Below are positions 6,695 to 18,749 of a stretch of 36,472 nucleotides of DNA, piece after piece. The DNA is from Alcaligenaceae bacterium (lineage in GTDB: Bacteria; Pseudomonadota; Gammaproteobacteria; Burkholderiales; Burkholderiaceae_B). The stretch's first letter is position 1. Every line of letters begins with the position of its first letter. Below the pieces are notes generated by a model. The model was not told where the DNA came from, ran no database searches, and worked only from the letters and a program-made list of their open reading frames with translations. The stretch lies in NCBI GenBank assembly GCA_029267315.1, contig JAJUJD010000012.1, positions 1-36,472 of the forward strand, in the 5' to 3' direction. A program made the translations under genes and the position numbers.

Positions 6695-8950
6695 TTAACG
6701 CGCGCGCGAAATACGAACCTCCGCCCCGCGGCGCTTCACTTCAAGGCCTTCGGAAGGAAGAATTTTCAAACCTTCCAGACCCTTGATATAGCTGGAGCCC
6801 TGCATTTGCATAACGCGGATCTTATTGCGCATGACCACTGGGCTGTGCTCGGGCATGCCGAACATCCAGACTTCGTCCAGCAGGCGCGCCGAGTTGAAGT
6901 CGGAAGTATGCAGGCCGCCCGGGCCCAGGCAGAGCATCTGCCCTTCACGCCCGAACACGGGAAGCGTATCCAGGCCGCATTCCACTTCCAATACCTCGCC
7001 ACCTTCATAGCGCCAGCCAGTGTTCATATCCCACCATGCGGCACCTTCGGGCAAATAGACTCGCGCCTTGGTGCCAGGCTCCAGAATGGGCGCGACCAGC
7101 AAGGCGGGGCCGAACATGTACTGTGTATCCCATGCCTGGGCTACTGGGTCGGCCGGGAAGCACATCGCCATGGAACGCTGCACTGGCAGGCCGGTACGCA
7201 CGGCATCTTCGATGATGCCCAACACATAGGGAATGAGGCGGTAACGCCACTGCAGCCAATGACGCACCAATTCCTGGGTTTCCTTGTCGAATGACGCAGG
7301 CAACAGACCGGGCACACCTTGGAAAGAAAAATTCGCGGACAGCACACACGTTGCCAGCCAACGCACGTAAAGCTCCGGCGTCATTTCCTCGACCGACGCC
7401 TGGGCATTGCCAAGACGATGAGTCATGACAGGAACGCCGCTATCGCCAAGACTGAGTGCAGCCCGAAGACTCTTTTCCATGCCGGCCCAGTTGTTCTCGC
7501 AGCGGGGGCCGGCCTGCCAGGCACTACGCTGGACTGCCGGATGAAGGTCGCGGCTCACGACCACGCCTTCCTGCGGCGTGCGGTGGCCCGCCACAGCATC
7601 GAATAGCGCCCGCCGCGCAAGCATGGGGTAAATGGTGCGTAGCACTGCGCCACACTCGCCACCCCGGGCAGTGACATCGTCGGGAATATCGACCTGCACG
7701 CTGCAGACGGGCGAGGCAAGCCCTTCATCCACCGCCTGGCGCTGGCGTTCAACCCACAACTTGTAGACATCCTTGTTCGTCAGGTCGAGCAGACCATACG
7801 GCGTGCCCCCTGTGAACTCGTTGCCCGGGAATACACAGGCTGAGCCGTCTTCGTCGCGAATCAGAAGCCAGCCGCGGTCTTCCCATTCTTCAAAAAGGGC
7901 GCTTCCCTGCAGAACGGCGGGAATGGTCGGGGCGGCAAGCTGCACATTGGCGGCCTGCAGGCGCGCGTGAAACTCACGCTGGTCAGTGCCGCAACGTGAT
8001 GGATTCCACTCAAAAACAGGTTTGTCGCTCTGGAAGCCGTAAGGTGCCGGTGATGCCAGCTCCAGCGTGTCGACGCTCCACTCGTTGGCGCGGAAGGTCT
8101 CGACAATGGCCAGTGTTTCATCAAGCGTGGTGCCAGGGGCCTGCTCCAGCCAGGCCCCCATGGGGGCCAGGCCGGGCTGCCCTGCCCGCCCGGTGAGGGC
8201 CGAGAACTGGTTCAGGATTTCGGTCGGCTCACCTGTGAACAGGAAGATGTCCAGCAGGCCATCGTGAATGACCAAGCTGCAGACATCACGCTGACTTGCA
8301 CCCAGATCGTACTCGACGCGGCTGAGCGTATTGACGTAAAGCCCCCAGCCGCGCGTGCTCCACAGCAACGAGCCCACGAGGGCAACCGGATCATCGGATA
8401 CCAGAACTGAACCACGGCGATCGGGGTCGCCCATGGTTTCACCCAGGCCGTGCAGGTGATCATCGTCCTGCAACTGGGTTGCAAAACGCCAAAGCTTAGC
8501 GTCGTCGCGCTCGCCCTTCTGCAAAACACCGTCTGCGACGCTGGAAAGTACGCAGTCGTCGCCACGGTAAAGCGAAAGCCGCAGGGGATCGGTTTGGACT
8601 TCTAGTGTGATGTCGCCCTGCTCGAGACGCCAGCCGCCGGCGCCGACCAGAGAGCTGGTCACGAGCTCGCCGACGGGCTCGTCGCGTGCGAGCAGCATCT
8701 CGGCGTGAGCCTTTTGCCGCGCGGTTGGCTTTTCCTCTCGCGCGCTCAACACGGCAGGCGGCGCGCACCGCAGGCGGTAGACGCCTGGAGCGTGGGCTTC
8801 AACATGCAAAGCGAGTTCTATGTCTGACAAGGCAAATTCTGCCCGGACAGAGCTCGCGTTTTGAAAATCTAGATGGGTCAGGGGAGTAACTTGAACTTGA
8901 TCGGAGTCGTGCGGCACAGCGCAATCCTCGGGCCATGGCCCAATAAGCAT
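6695..8950 (-). CDS. GH31-fold protein lacking the catalytic motifs
   Basis: It has 751 residues with the layout of glycoside hydrolase family 31 (alpha-glucosidase/alpha-xylosidase). There is an N-terminal beta domain with HLHGLGE and RRG (about 165-180), LYVNTLSRVEYDLG (204-217), a barrel region (about 260-545), and the C-terminal MFGPALLVAPILEPG (612-626). Aligned by eye with the YicI pattern, the nucleophile motif KTDFGER is replaced (CSVQVD, Ser417 at the Asp position). The acid/base motif GGDC is replaced by GPRC (Arg483), and SHDIGG by THRLGN (510-515). Fold membership is clear; hydrolase activity is doubtful. Same strand as mnmC but separated by 162 bases with its own -10 element. Role unknown. 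Confidence 0.8.
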   Translation of the reverse strand: MLIGPWPEDCAVPHDSDQVQVTPLTHLDFQNASSVRAEFALSDIELALHVEAHAPGVYRLRCAPPAVLSAREEKPTARQKAHAEMLLARDEPVGELVTSSLVGAGGWRLEQGDITLEVQTDPLRLSLYRGDDCVLSSVADGVLQKGERDDAKLWRFATQLQDDDHLHGLGETMGDPDRRGSVLVSDDPVALVGSLLWSTRGWGLYVNTLSRVEYDLGASQRDVCSLVIHDGLLDIFLFTGEPTEILNQFSALTGRAGQPGLAPMGAWLEQAPGTTLDETLAIVETFRANEWSVDTLELASPAPYGFQSDKPVFEWNPSRCGTDQREFHARLQAANVQLAAPTIPAVLQGSALFEEWEDRGWLLIRDEDGSACVFPGNEFTGGTPYGLLDLTNKDVYKLWVERQRQAVDEGLASPVCSVQVDIPDDVTARGGECGAVLRTIYPMLARRALFDAVAGHRTPQEGVVVSRDLHPAVQRSAWQAGPRCENNWAGMEKSLRAALSLGDSGVPVMTHRLGNAQASVEEMTPELYVRWLATCVLSANFSFQGVPGLLPASFDKETQELVRHWLQWRYRLIPYVLGIIEDAVRTGLPVQRSMAMCFPADPVAQAWDTQYMFGPALLVAPILEPGTKARVYLPEGAAWWDMNTGWRYEGGEVLEVECGLDTLPVFGREGQMLCLGPGGLHTSDFNSARLLDEVWMFGMPEHSPVVMRNKIRVMQMQGSSYIKGLEGLKILPSEGLEVKRRGAEVRISRAR

Positions 8951-9025
8951 TCAAAAGCCATTATTCTGACGGATTTGGGCCATAAAATAAAATCCGGTCT
9001 CTTTCTTGCTTGAGTTGTCGTACAA

Positions 9026-9054
9026 ATTATAAGTTCCGGCTGCATTTCTGTGGC
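9026..9054 (-). promoter_or_regulatory. Candidate promoter of GH31-like gene
   Basis: On the minus strand a perfect TATAAT (9026-9031) lies about 75 bases before the GH31-like start. The -35 region 17 bases upstream (GCCACA) is weak. It suggests transcription independent of mnmC. Confidence 0.4.
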
Positions 9055-9112
9055 AGTCTCGGGCGTATGTCATAGGCGTGTGTGGCTCCCGCTGTGACGC
9101 CCGTGAGACACC

Positions 9113-11014
9113 CTAGCGCAATCGCACCCCTTTGACCAGCTCACGCTCCACCGGCATCGGTTCTGCATTCAGCCGTGCTGCGATCATCTCGCCCGCCAAC
9201 GTCATCCAGCTCAGGCCACGCGAGCCATAGGCACAGGCCATCCAAAGGCTTTCGTCACTGGTCGCCGCGCCGATAACCGGCAGATGATCGCTCACTGCCA
9301 CCCGCAAGCCCGCCCAGCCTGAAGGCTGCGCCTGCGCGTTGAGCAGCGGACCCGGATCCGTACCGAGCAAGGCCGCCACCTTGTGCGCAACCGCTACACC
9401 GCCCTGTGGGGTCACTTCCACCTGTTCGACACCGAGTTCGTAGGTACTACCGCCTACATGAATCCCCCGGTCGTCCGGTAACCAGTAGCCCGCCCCGGCG
9501 ACCACGCCTTTGGCGGCCGCAACGTCGCCCGCATGAAAATAAGCCACCTGCCCCCCCATCCTTTGCAGCTGGGCCAGCTTGGGGCAACGCAGTTGGGGAA
9601 GCGTCCTGGCCAGCAGACCAGGGGTAGCCGCCGCACCCGCCAGCACCACAAGCTCGGCCTCAGCTAGGTGTCTACCGTCTTCCGCCACGGCACGCCAGCC
9701 GCTTCCGGTTCGCTCCAGCCTCGCCACTTTGGCTGCCCGCATGCTGACCCGCTCATGGGCGAACAGTGCTTCCAGCAGCTGGGGCACGCGGACCAGGTGG
9801 CCATGTTCCATCCAGACGCCGCCTGCCGGCAATGACAAGCCACAGCGCTGCTTGGTGGATGCAGCATCGCACCACTGCATCCACTCCGGCGGGATATTCC
9901 ATTGAGAAAGAAAGTTCTGCCAGAGCCCTGCCTCTTCCTCTTCAATTCGAAAAAGCGAACCACAGCGGCGCGTCACATCCTCAAAGCCCTTCCACCGTAG
10001 GCCAGCCAGAAGAATGCCGGCGCGACTGAGTCGCGACATCGGATTGTCGTCCCGGCTGAGTGCCGGCGACATGGCAGCGCATCGGTGGCCGGCATGCAAG
10101 CCGGCGGGTCCGTGATGAAACGCGGGGTCGAGCACCGTAACATCATGACCGCGCACGGCGAGTGCGTGCGCGACCCCAGCGCCCGCAGGACCGCCGCCTA
10201 CCACCACAACACTCGCAGAGTTTGCCGGCCCCCTGCCGCGCCCCAGCCCCGGCCTCAGAACTGCCCGCGACATCTGCCGCTTGCCGCTGAATCCTGGAAT
10301 GCGTTCCACCAGAAAACCGGCGGCGGAAAGGTCGCGTCTGACTTGCCCGGCACTGCACCAGGTGGCGGCCGTTGCTCCCGGCCTGGCGATACGAACCAGC
10401 TGGCCGAAAAGCTCACGCGTCCACATGGCGGGGTTGCGGGCGGGCGAGAATCCGTCCAGAAAGAAGGCGTCGACACTGGCTTCTACCTGGCGGGACATAT
10501 ATTCGACTCGACCAAACGCCAGCGTCAGACTCACCCGTCCGCCTTCGAATTCCAGCCTATGCATGCCTGGCAAGAGCGGTGGCCAAGCGGACAGTAGCGC
10601 ATTTGCCATGTCACGTAGTTCGCCGTTGTGAAAGGCCAGGGCCTGAGCCAGATCTTCTCTGGAAAACGGATGGGCCTCGAAAGACAGCACGTGCAAACGG
10701 TGGGGCCTGTTCTGCGTGCGTCGCCAGGCCAGCCAGAGCGCGAGGAAATTATTCCCCAGCCCAAAGCCTGTTTCGCAAACCGTGAACGACGCCTTCCCTT
10801 CCCAGCGTTCGGGCAGGCCATTGCCGCGCAGGAAGACGTGTTCGGCTTGTGCGAGGGCTCCGGCCCTGGCGTGATAAACATCCCCGTAGAGCAGGCTGGC
10901 CGGCGTACCAAGGGAGTCGAAATGCAGTGTCCCTGCTCGAAGTGGCGCGTGGCCGGCTCTCATATCTGTGTCTGGAAGCGGTGGTTCAAAGGTCTCACGT
11001 ACAATGACATTCAT
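9113..11014 (-). CDS. mnmC: Bifunctional tRNA mnm5s2U biosynthesis protein MnmC
   Basis: Catalyses the last two steps of mnm5s2U34 synthesis in tRNA wobble positions: FAD-dependent removal of the carboxymethyl group, then SAM-dependent methylation. It has 633 residues. The N-terminal MnmD methyltransferase domain (about 1-240) shows the SAM loop VCETGFGLGNNFLALWLAWR near 79-98 and DGFSPARNP. The C-terminal oxidoreductase domain starts with the FAD-binding GGGPAGAG near residue 272 and ends with AYGSRGLSWMTLAGE. Length matches fused MnmC proteins (about 620-670). Its start is only 17 bases from the first divergent suhB-like start. Neither it nor the in-frame ATG at 10963 has a good ribosome site, so the start is uncertain. 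Confidence 0.95.
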   Translation of the reverse strand: MNVIVRETFEPPLPDTDMRAGHAPLRAGTLHFDSLGTPASLLYGDVYHARAGALAQAEHVFLRGNGLPERWEGKASFTVCETGFGLGNNFLALWLAWRRTQNRPHRLHVLSFEAHPFSREDLAQALAFHNGELRDMANALLSAWPPLLPGMHRLEFEGGRVSLTLAFGRVEYMSRQVEASVDAFFLDGFSPARNPAMWTRELFGQLVRIARPGATAATWCSAGQVRRDLSAAGFLVERIPGFSGKRQMSRAVLRPGLGRGRGPANSASVVVVGGGPAGAGVAHALAVRGHDVTVLDPAFHHGPAGLHAGHRCAAMSPALSRDDNPMSRLSRAGILLAGLRWKGFEDVTRRCGSLFRIEEEEAGLWQNFLSQWNIPPEWMQWCDAASTKQRCGLSLPAGGVWMEHGHLVRVPQLLEALFAHERVSMRAAKVARLERTGSGWRAVAEDGRHLAEAELVVLAGAAATPGLLARTLPQLRCPKLAQLQRMGGQVAYFHAGDVAAAKGVVAGAGYWLPDDRGIHVGGSTYELGVEQVEVTPQGGVAVAHKVAALLGTDPGPLLNAQAQPSGWAGLRVAVSDHLPVIGAATSDESLWMACAYGSRGLSWMTLAGEMIAARLNAEPMPVERELVKGVRLR

Positions 11015-11049
11015 CTTCCATTAAGGGTCCGATGAACCAGGAACATGTT

Positions 11050-11898
11050 ATGCAGTCCTTACGCCTTCCCTTGAGTGAATGTCTTGATGCCGCAGTGACC
11101 GCAGCCCATGCGGCTGCCGCCATTCTACAGTCGTACGCCCATAACCGCGGCGACCTCGTGATCGACACGAAAGTGCGCAACGATCTGGTCTCCCAGGCGG
11201 ATCGCGAAGCCGAGCAGGCGATCATCGATATTCTTCTGGAGCGCACGCCCCAACTGGGTATTGTTGCCGAGGAAAGCGGTGGCAAGGCCTCGGAAATTGC
11301 CACCTGGTACATTGACCCTCTCGATGGCACAACCAATTTCCTTCATGGCATTCCGCAATATGCGGTCTCCATCGCGCTCATCGCTCATGCTGGCGCCAAG
11401 GTCAGTGGCGACAAGCCCCTGGAAGTTGACACCCCGGTCATCGGGGTGGTTTACGATCCCAATCGCGAAGAACTGTTTACCGGCCTGCATGAAATCGGCG
11501 CCTGGCTGAACGGGCGTCGCATTCAATGCTCGCGAGCCGCCAACCTGGCTGAATCGGTGGTGGGAACAGGCTTCCCATTCCGCGATTTTTCCTTCGCCGA
11601 CGAATACATGCCCACCCTGCACCATGCGATCACGCACACCCGCGGCGTACGGCGTCACGGCGCAGCGGCACTTGATCTTGCATGGGTGGCCTGCGGTCGC
11701 TACGATGCTTACTGGGAGATGGGGCTGGCCCCCTGGGACGTTGCAGCAGGCACCGTGCTCGTTCGCGAAGCCGGCGGCATCTGCGAAGACATCTTCCATA
11801 AAGACTCATGGCCCATCGGCGGCTACGTATACGCTGGCAACGAGCACACTGCACCGGAACTCGACGCCATGATCCAGCCTCACATGAAACCTCGTTGA
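11050..11898 (+). CDS. suhB: Inositol monophosphatase family protein (SuhB-like)
   Basis: Mg-dependent phosphatase fold; SuhB also binds NusA and RNA polymerase in rRNA antitermination in E. coli. It has 282 residues from the ATG at 11050, with AGGAA six bases upstream; the in-frame ATG at 11032, six codons earlier and preceded by AAGGG, is a close alternative. Metal-binding motifs are intact: EES (74-76), DPLDGTTNF (89-97), and WDVAAGTVLVREAGG in the C-terminal third. Length fits the family (about 265-290). Divergent from mnmC, upstream of the M20 gene on the same strand by 25 bases. Whether its main job is phosphatase or ribosome biogenesis cannot be told here. Confidence 0.92.
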   Translation: MQSLRLPLSECLDAAVTAAHAAAAILQSYAHNRGDLVIDTKVRNDLVSQADREAEQAIIDILLERTPQLGIVAEESGGKASEIATWYIDPLDGTTNFLHGIPQYAVSIALIAHAGAKVSGDKPLEVDTPVIGVVYDPNREELFTGLHEIGAWLNGRRIQCSRAANLAESVVGTGFPFRDFSFADEYMPTLHHAITHTRGVRRHGAAALDLAWVACGRYDAYWEMGLAPWDVAAGTVLVREAGGICEDIFHKDSWPIGGYVYAGNEHTAPELDAMIQPHMKPR

Positions 11899-11923
11899 TC
11901 GACTCACAGGAGCGGACCCCTTT

Positions 11924-13126
11924 ATGAAATTGGCTGAATCCATTGTCGGCTGGCAGGACGAAATCATTCGCATTCGTCGCGACATCCACCAGAACCCCGA
12001 ACTCGCCTATGAAGAAGTCCGCACCGCCGAGCTGGTTGCCAAGCAGCTCGAATCCTGGGGAATTCCGGTGGTGCGCGGCATAGGCGTCACCGGAGTGGTT
12101 GGAACCATTAAGGGCAACAAGGACAACGGTCGCGCCATCGGTCTGCGCGCCGATATGGACGCGCTGCCCATGCAGGAAGTCAATACCTTCGAACACGCGA
12201 GCCAGAACGCCGGGAAAATGCACGCCTGCGGGCACGATGGCCACACGGCCATGCTGCTTGCAGCCGCCCGTCACCTGGCTCAACATCGGGATTTCGAAGG
12301 CACGGTTCACGTCATATTTCAGCCGGCCGAAGAAGGGCACGGCGGAGCTAAGGCGATGATCGACGACGGCCTCTTTGAGCGCTTCCAGATCGATGCCATC
12401 TTCGGCATGCACAACTGGCCAGGCATGGAAGTTGGCAGCTTCGGGCTGACTGCTGGCCCAATGATGGCCTCCAGCAATACCTTCGGCATCCACATTACGG
12501 GCAAGGGCGCGCACGCAGCCATGCCCAACCTGGGCGCCGACCCCATCATTGCGGCGGTGCAAGTCGTGCAAAGCCTGCAATCCATTGTTGCGCGCAATCG
12601 CAACCCCCTGGACCCTGCCGTCCTGAGTGTTACCCAGATCCACGCTGGCTCCGCCGATAACGTCATCCCGGGCGATGCGCTCATTCGCGGAACGGTGCGG
12701 ACATTTACCGATTCCACTCTAGACCTCATCGAGAATCGCATGCAAGCGATTTGCGAGCAGACTGCTGCCGCCCTCGACTGCACCGCCAATCTGGATTTCG
12801 TGCGCAAATATCCGCCCACCGTGAATACGCCTGCAGAGACTGAGTTCTGCGCCAGCGTCATGGAAGGCATCGTCGGGACGGAACGCGTGGTGCGCAACAT
12901 TACGCCATCCATGGGAGCGGAAGATTTCGCCTTCATGTTGCAACACAAGCCGGGTTGCTATGTCTGGATAGGCAACGGAACCGGCGACCACCGCTCACCG
13001 GGTCATGGATTGGGGCCGTGCACCTTGCATAACGGTTCCTATGACTTCAATGATGATCTCATCCCCCTGGGCGGTACCTACTGGGTCGAACTGGCGCGCC
13101 AGTGGCTGGCCAACCCCACAGTCTGA
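11924..13126 (+). CDS. M20 family amidohydrolase (hippurate hydrolase-like)
   Basis: Metal-dependent hydrolase of N-acyl amino acids or similar amides. It has 400 residues, the normal length of the M20D/HipO group. Metal-binding motifs are visible: HACGHDGHTAML (100-111, ligands Cys102 and His104), QPAEEGHGGA (133-142, with Glu136/Glu137) and GMHNWPG (161-167, His163). The dimerisation-lid region follows (FGIHITGKGAHAAMP), with a late His in PGHGLGP. It starts 25 bases after suhB with AGGAG upstream, so co-transcription is likely. It is followed by a strong terminator. Real substrate unknown: hippurate, N-acetyl amino acids or auxin conjugates are all possible in this family. Confidence 0.9.
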   Translation: MKLAESIVGWQDEIIRIRRDIHQNPELAYEEVRTAELVAKQLESWGIPVVRGIGVTGVVGTIKGNKDNGRAIGLRADMDALPMQEVNTFEHASQNAGKMHACGHDGHTAMLLAAARHLAQHRDFEGTVHVIFQPAEEGHGGAKAMIDDGLFERFQIDAIFGMHNWPGMEVGSFGLTAGPMMASSNTFGIHITGKGAHAAMPNLGADPIIAAVQVVQSLQSIVARNRNPLDPAVLSVTQIHAGSADNVIPGDALIRGTVRTFTDSTLDLIENRMQAICEQTAAALDCTANLDFVRKYPPTVNTPAETEFCASVMEGIVGTERVVRNITPSMGAEDFAFMLQHKPGCYVWIGNGTGDHRSPGHGLGPCTLHNGSYDFNDDLIPLGGTYWVELARQWLANPTV

Positions 13127-13143
13127 CGCCTCACTGACATCCA

Positions 13144-13172
13144 GGCCCGCGCCTTATCCGCGCGGGCCTTTT
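13144..13172 (+). terminator. Intrinsic terminator after M20 amidohydrolase gene
   Basis: Perfect 8-bp GC stem GGCCCGCG/CGCGGGCC (13144-13151, 13161-13168) with a 9-base loop, followed by TTTT and a further T-rich stretch. It lies 17 bases after the stop codon and ends the suhB-M20 unit. Confidence 0.85.
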
Positions 13173-13217
13173 CGTTTGCGGCACCCTTCGTCCTCCGGCA
13201 CGATTCCCACAAACCGG

Positions 13218-13223
13218 TAAAAT
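13218..13223 (+). promoter_or_regulatory. Candidate -10 element for mgtE
   Basis: TAAAAT lies about 90 bases before the chosen mgtE start, after the previous terminator; no convincing -35 was found. The leader that follows has a small GGCAG/CTGCC hairpin but no recognisable magnesium riboswitch. Confidence 0.3.
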
Positions 13224-13312
13224 GCGGGGGCCGCCGCTTGTATGCCCGCAGCATCACGCCGAGACATGCGGCAGAACCCGTGGCAGCTCCTGCCAGAAAC
13301 CGAGAGACACGC

Positions 13313-14788
13313 ATGGCGGACAATCATCCTGATTCTGCTCAAAAGGTGATCATTCCTCGTCGCCTCGACCCGGAAGACGCCCAGCTGGCACTGCAGCAGC
13401 TGCAGAGCATCCTCAAGCGTCAGGAAGTCGTGGAAGCTCTCGCACGCCGGGAATACGAGGAAGAAGACCGCTCCAACCTGCTTGAAGGCCTGCTGCATCG
13501 CCAGCATGAGAACGAAATCCGGGCGATCATCAACGATCTTCACCCCTCGGATATCGCCTTCATTCTGGAATCACTGCCAGTCCAAGAACGACAGGCGGTC
13601 TGGCAATTGGTGGGCGCGGAACACGACGCCGACGTGCTGCTCGAGATTGAGGACTGGGCGCGGGAATCCCTCATCCAGTCCATGGACCACGAAGATCTCG
13701 TGGCCGCCGCCGAGCACATGGACGCGGACGAGATCGCCGACCTCGCGCCGGACCTTCCTCCTGATGTTATTGCCGAGGTTCAGAAAGGTCTGACGGAGCA
13801 GGAGCGGGCACAGCTGCTGGAAGCCATGGGCTATCCTGAGGGCACCGTGGGCGCGATCATGGACTTCGAGATGGTGCGCGTTCGCGAGGACGTCTCGCTG
13901 GAAGTCGTGCTGCGCTACCTGCGCCGCCTGCACGAGCTGCCCGACCACACCGACCAGATTTTCGTGGTTGACCGCGAGGACCGACTGCGCGGTACCCTGC
14001 CAGTCAGCGTATTGCTGGTCAGCGAACCCGAGTCACTGGTGTCAGACGTCATGCAGACTGAATACCTCAGCCTGAATCCTCTTGATTCCGACACCGATGC
14101 GGCCGGTGCGTTCGAGCGCTATGACCTGGTCTCTGCGCCTGTTACCGACGATCTCGGGCGTCTTATTGGCCGCGTGACCATTGACGAAGTCGTCGACGTC
14201 ATTCAGGAAGATTCGCAAGAGCAGGAACTGTCGCGTGCCGGTTTGCAGGAAGAGGACATCTTTGCACCGGTTAAAGCCGCGCTCCGTAACCGGGCTCCCT
14301 GGCTGCTCGTCAACCTCATTACCGCTGCCACGGCTTCTTTGGTGGCATCGCGCTTTGAAGACACGGTCAGTCAGATCGTTATTCTGGCCTTCCTGATGTC
14401 CATCGTGGCAGGTATTGGCGGCAATTCCGGCAATCAGACCATGACGATGGTGATTCGGGCCATGGCCATGGGGCGTATCACTGTGTCGAACATCTGGCAG
14501 TTGGTCAAGCGGGAAATACTCGTCACCTTCCTGGTGGGCTTCTGTGGCAGCCTCGTTGCGGCCGTATTTGCGTGGGCCTTCTCCGGCTCTGTTTCCGTGG
14601 CGCTAGTCATGATGGCGGCCATCATCGGCAACATGCTCATAGGTGCCGTACTTGGGGTATTGATACCCATGCTGCGCGCCCGTTTCGGCAAAGATCCCGC
14701 GGTTGGCTCCTCCGTACTGCTGACCTTTGCAACCGATTCACTGGGCTTCTTTTTATTCCTCAGCCTCGCCACCCTATTCCTGCTTTAA
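13313..14788 (+). CDS. mgtE: Magnesium transporter MgtE
   Basis: Mg2+-gated magnesium channel of the inner membrane. It has 491 residues from the ATG at 13313; an in-frame start at 13238 would add 25 residues of no family character. Order of domains: an acidic N-domain of helical repeats (about 20-135, with HPSDIAFILESLP), two CBS domains (about 140-265, with the link to Mg sensing through acidic residues), then five membrane helices (about 310-490). The last part has the conserved GIGGNSGNQTMTMVIRAMAMG and FATDSLGFFLFLSLA. Length fits the family (about 450-490). It stands alone on the plus strand, convergent with secA. Confidence 0.95.
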   Translation: MADNHPDSAQKVIIPRRLDPEDAQLALQQLQSILKRQEVVEALARREYEEEDRSNLLEGLLHRQHENEIRAIINDLHPSDIAFILESLPVQERQAVWQLVGAEHDADVLLEIEDWARESLIQSMDHEDLVAAAEHMDADEIADLAPDLPPDVIAEVQKGLTEQERAQLLEAMGYPEGTVGAIMDFEMVRVREDVSLEVVLRYLRRLHELPDHTDQIFVVDREDRLRGTLPVSVLLVSEPESLVSDVMQTEYLSLNPLDSDTDAAGAFERYDLVSAPVTDDLGRLIGRVTIDEVVDVIQEDSQEQELSRAGLQEEDIFAPVKAALRNRAPWLLVNLITAATASLVASRFEDTVSQIVILAFLMSIVAGIGGNSGNQTMTMVIRAMAMGRITVSNIWQLVKREILVTFLVGFCGSLVAAVFAWAFSGSVSVALVMMAAIIGNMLIGAVLGVLIPMLRARFGKDPAVGSSVLLTFATDSLGFFLFLSLATLFLL

Positions 14789-14860
14789 GGGTGCACTCAG
14801 GGCCCCGTGATTCGTGCGCGGCGTCCTGTATGCCTGGGCGGGGAACAAAAGAATCAGGTC

Positions 14861-14890
14861 AAAAAAATCGGCGCCACTAGGGCGCCGATT
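14861..14890 (-). terminator. Intrinsic terminator of secA
   Basis: Perfect 10-bp stem AATCGGCGCC/GGCGCCGATT (14866-14875, 14881-14890) with loop ACTAG. On the minus strand it runs into seven T (14867-14861). It lies 17 bases past the secA stop, in the convergent mgtE-secA gap. Confidence 0.9.
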
Positions 14891-14907
14891 CTGTCTCAGG
14901 CAGTTGC

Positions 14908-17643
<2,736 letters not shown>

Positions 17644-17784
17644 TCTTGTGCCGTCGTTTTGCCGCGGGGTGTCACCCAACGGACCTGTTGTGATTTAGTG
17701 GGCGGAAAATATCCGCAGAAAACGCTACAGTTTAACGCAGCGCTCTGGATACAGCCTAACCTGTTGCGCTAGGGGCCCGCACCT

Positions 17785-18732
17785 TCATTTCGGTGTCGCT
17801 ACAGCGGCAAGTTCAGCGGCCACTTCGGAATCTGATCGCGCGTTTGCCATGAACAGGGTTGGGTCCAGTGCGTGGTCTGCGATGCGCACTTCATAATGGA
17901 GATGCGGACCGGTGCTGCGGCCAGTGGAACCTACACGGGCAATTTGCTGGCCTTTGGTCACGACCTCACCCAGCTTCACCGATAGGGACGAAGCGTGCGC
18001 GTAGCGAGTCACCAAACCATTGCCATGATTGACTTCCACCATCTTTCCGTACCCGGGCACATAACGCGCTTCGGTAACCACACCGCCAGAAGCCGCGAAG
18101 ATGGGTGTGCCTCGCGGCGCAGCGAAATCCAGGCCCTCGTGCATGGAGTGCCGGCCCGTAACGGGGTGACGCCGCCAACCGAAGGAAGAAGATAGATACG
18201 GCGCATCGATCGGTGCCAATGAAGGCAAGGTCTCCTTCATGCCGTTGCGCTCGGTCAGCACGGCATCCAGCATTTGCAGTCGCTCGCGACCGGCTGATAG
18301 CTCACGGGCCATCATGTCGAGCTCCCTGCCCAAGGTTTCGGCCGTCCATTGGTGACTTGCGGACAATGCCACCACGGACTCAGACCCCAGTAAAGTATCT
18401 TCGATGCCTGCCTGGATTTCGGGGTCGGTGTACGACACACCCGCTGCGTCGGCAACGCGTCGGCCAAGCCCATCTACGGCGATAAGTTGTGCCTGAACCT
18501 CGCCCAACTTTTCCGCAAGCATGCCAACTGACTCACGAATGTATTCGGCCTGACGTTCCGCCTGGGCGACCGACAGGCCATTGCTCGACGTACCAGGGGT
18601 GCGCCCTGAGTCGAACTGCGATTGCATCCACGCCCCAGCGACGGCAGAGACAGCCATACCCAGGCCGCACGCCACGGATATAAAGGCCAGCCTCAGGGCT
18701 TTGGCAGTAGAATGAGAGGAGTTATTACCCAT
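17785..18732 (-). CDS. M23 family peptidoglycan metallopeptidase
   Basis: Membrane-anchored periplasmic endopeptidase that probably cleaves peptide cross-links in the cell wall. It has 315 residues from the ATG at 18732; an upstream frame extension of 20 residues looks unrelated. One N-terminal membrane segment (about 13-35) is followed by a helical region (about 50-180) and the LytM/M23 domain (about 195-305). All zinc-site motifs are present: HEGLD (H-x3-D), and HLH in TGPHLHYEV, after YGKMVEVNHGNGLVTRYAH. It is therefore likely active, unlike degenerate EnvC/NlpD-type activators. Its start is 17 bases from the divergent DUF721 gene. Located between lpxC and secA. Confidence 0.9.
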   Translation of the reverse strand: MGNNSSHSTAKALRLAFISVACGLGMAVSAVAGAWMQSQFDSGRTPGTSSNGLSVAQAERQAEYIRESVGMLAEKLGEVQAQLIAVDGLGRRVADAAGVSYTDPEIQAGIEDTLLGSESVVALSASHQWTAETLGRELDMMARELSAGRERLQMLDAVLTERNGMKETLPSLAPIDAPYLSSSFGWRRHPVTGRHSMHEGLDFAAPRGTPIFAASGGVVTEARYVPGYGKMVEVNHGNGLVTRYAHASSLSVKLGEVVTKGQQIARVGSTGRSTGPHLHYEVRIADHALDPTLFMANARSDSEVAAELAAVATPK

Positions 18733-18749
18733 ATCTCGGTGTTTCCGGT

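Noticed and set aside
11630-12643. Minus-strand open frame of 337 codons opposite suhB and the M20 gene
   Set aside because: Spans two real genes in antisense and has no ribosome site or conserved motif.
13224-13312. Magnesium riboswitch in the mgtE leader
   Set aside because: The leader is short, shows only small hairpins, and no conserved M-box elements could be recognised.
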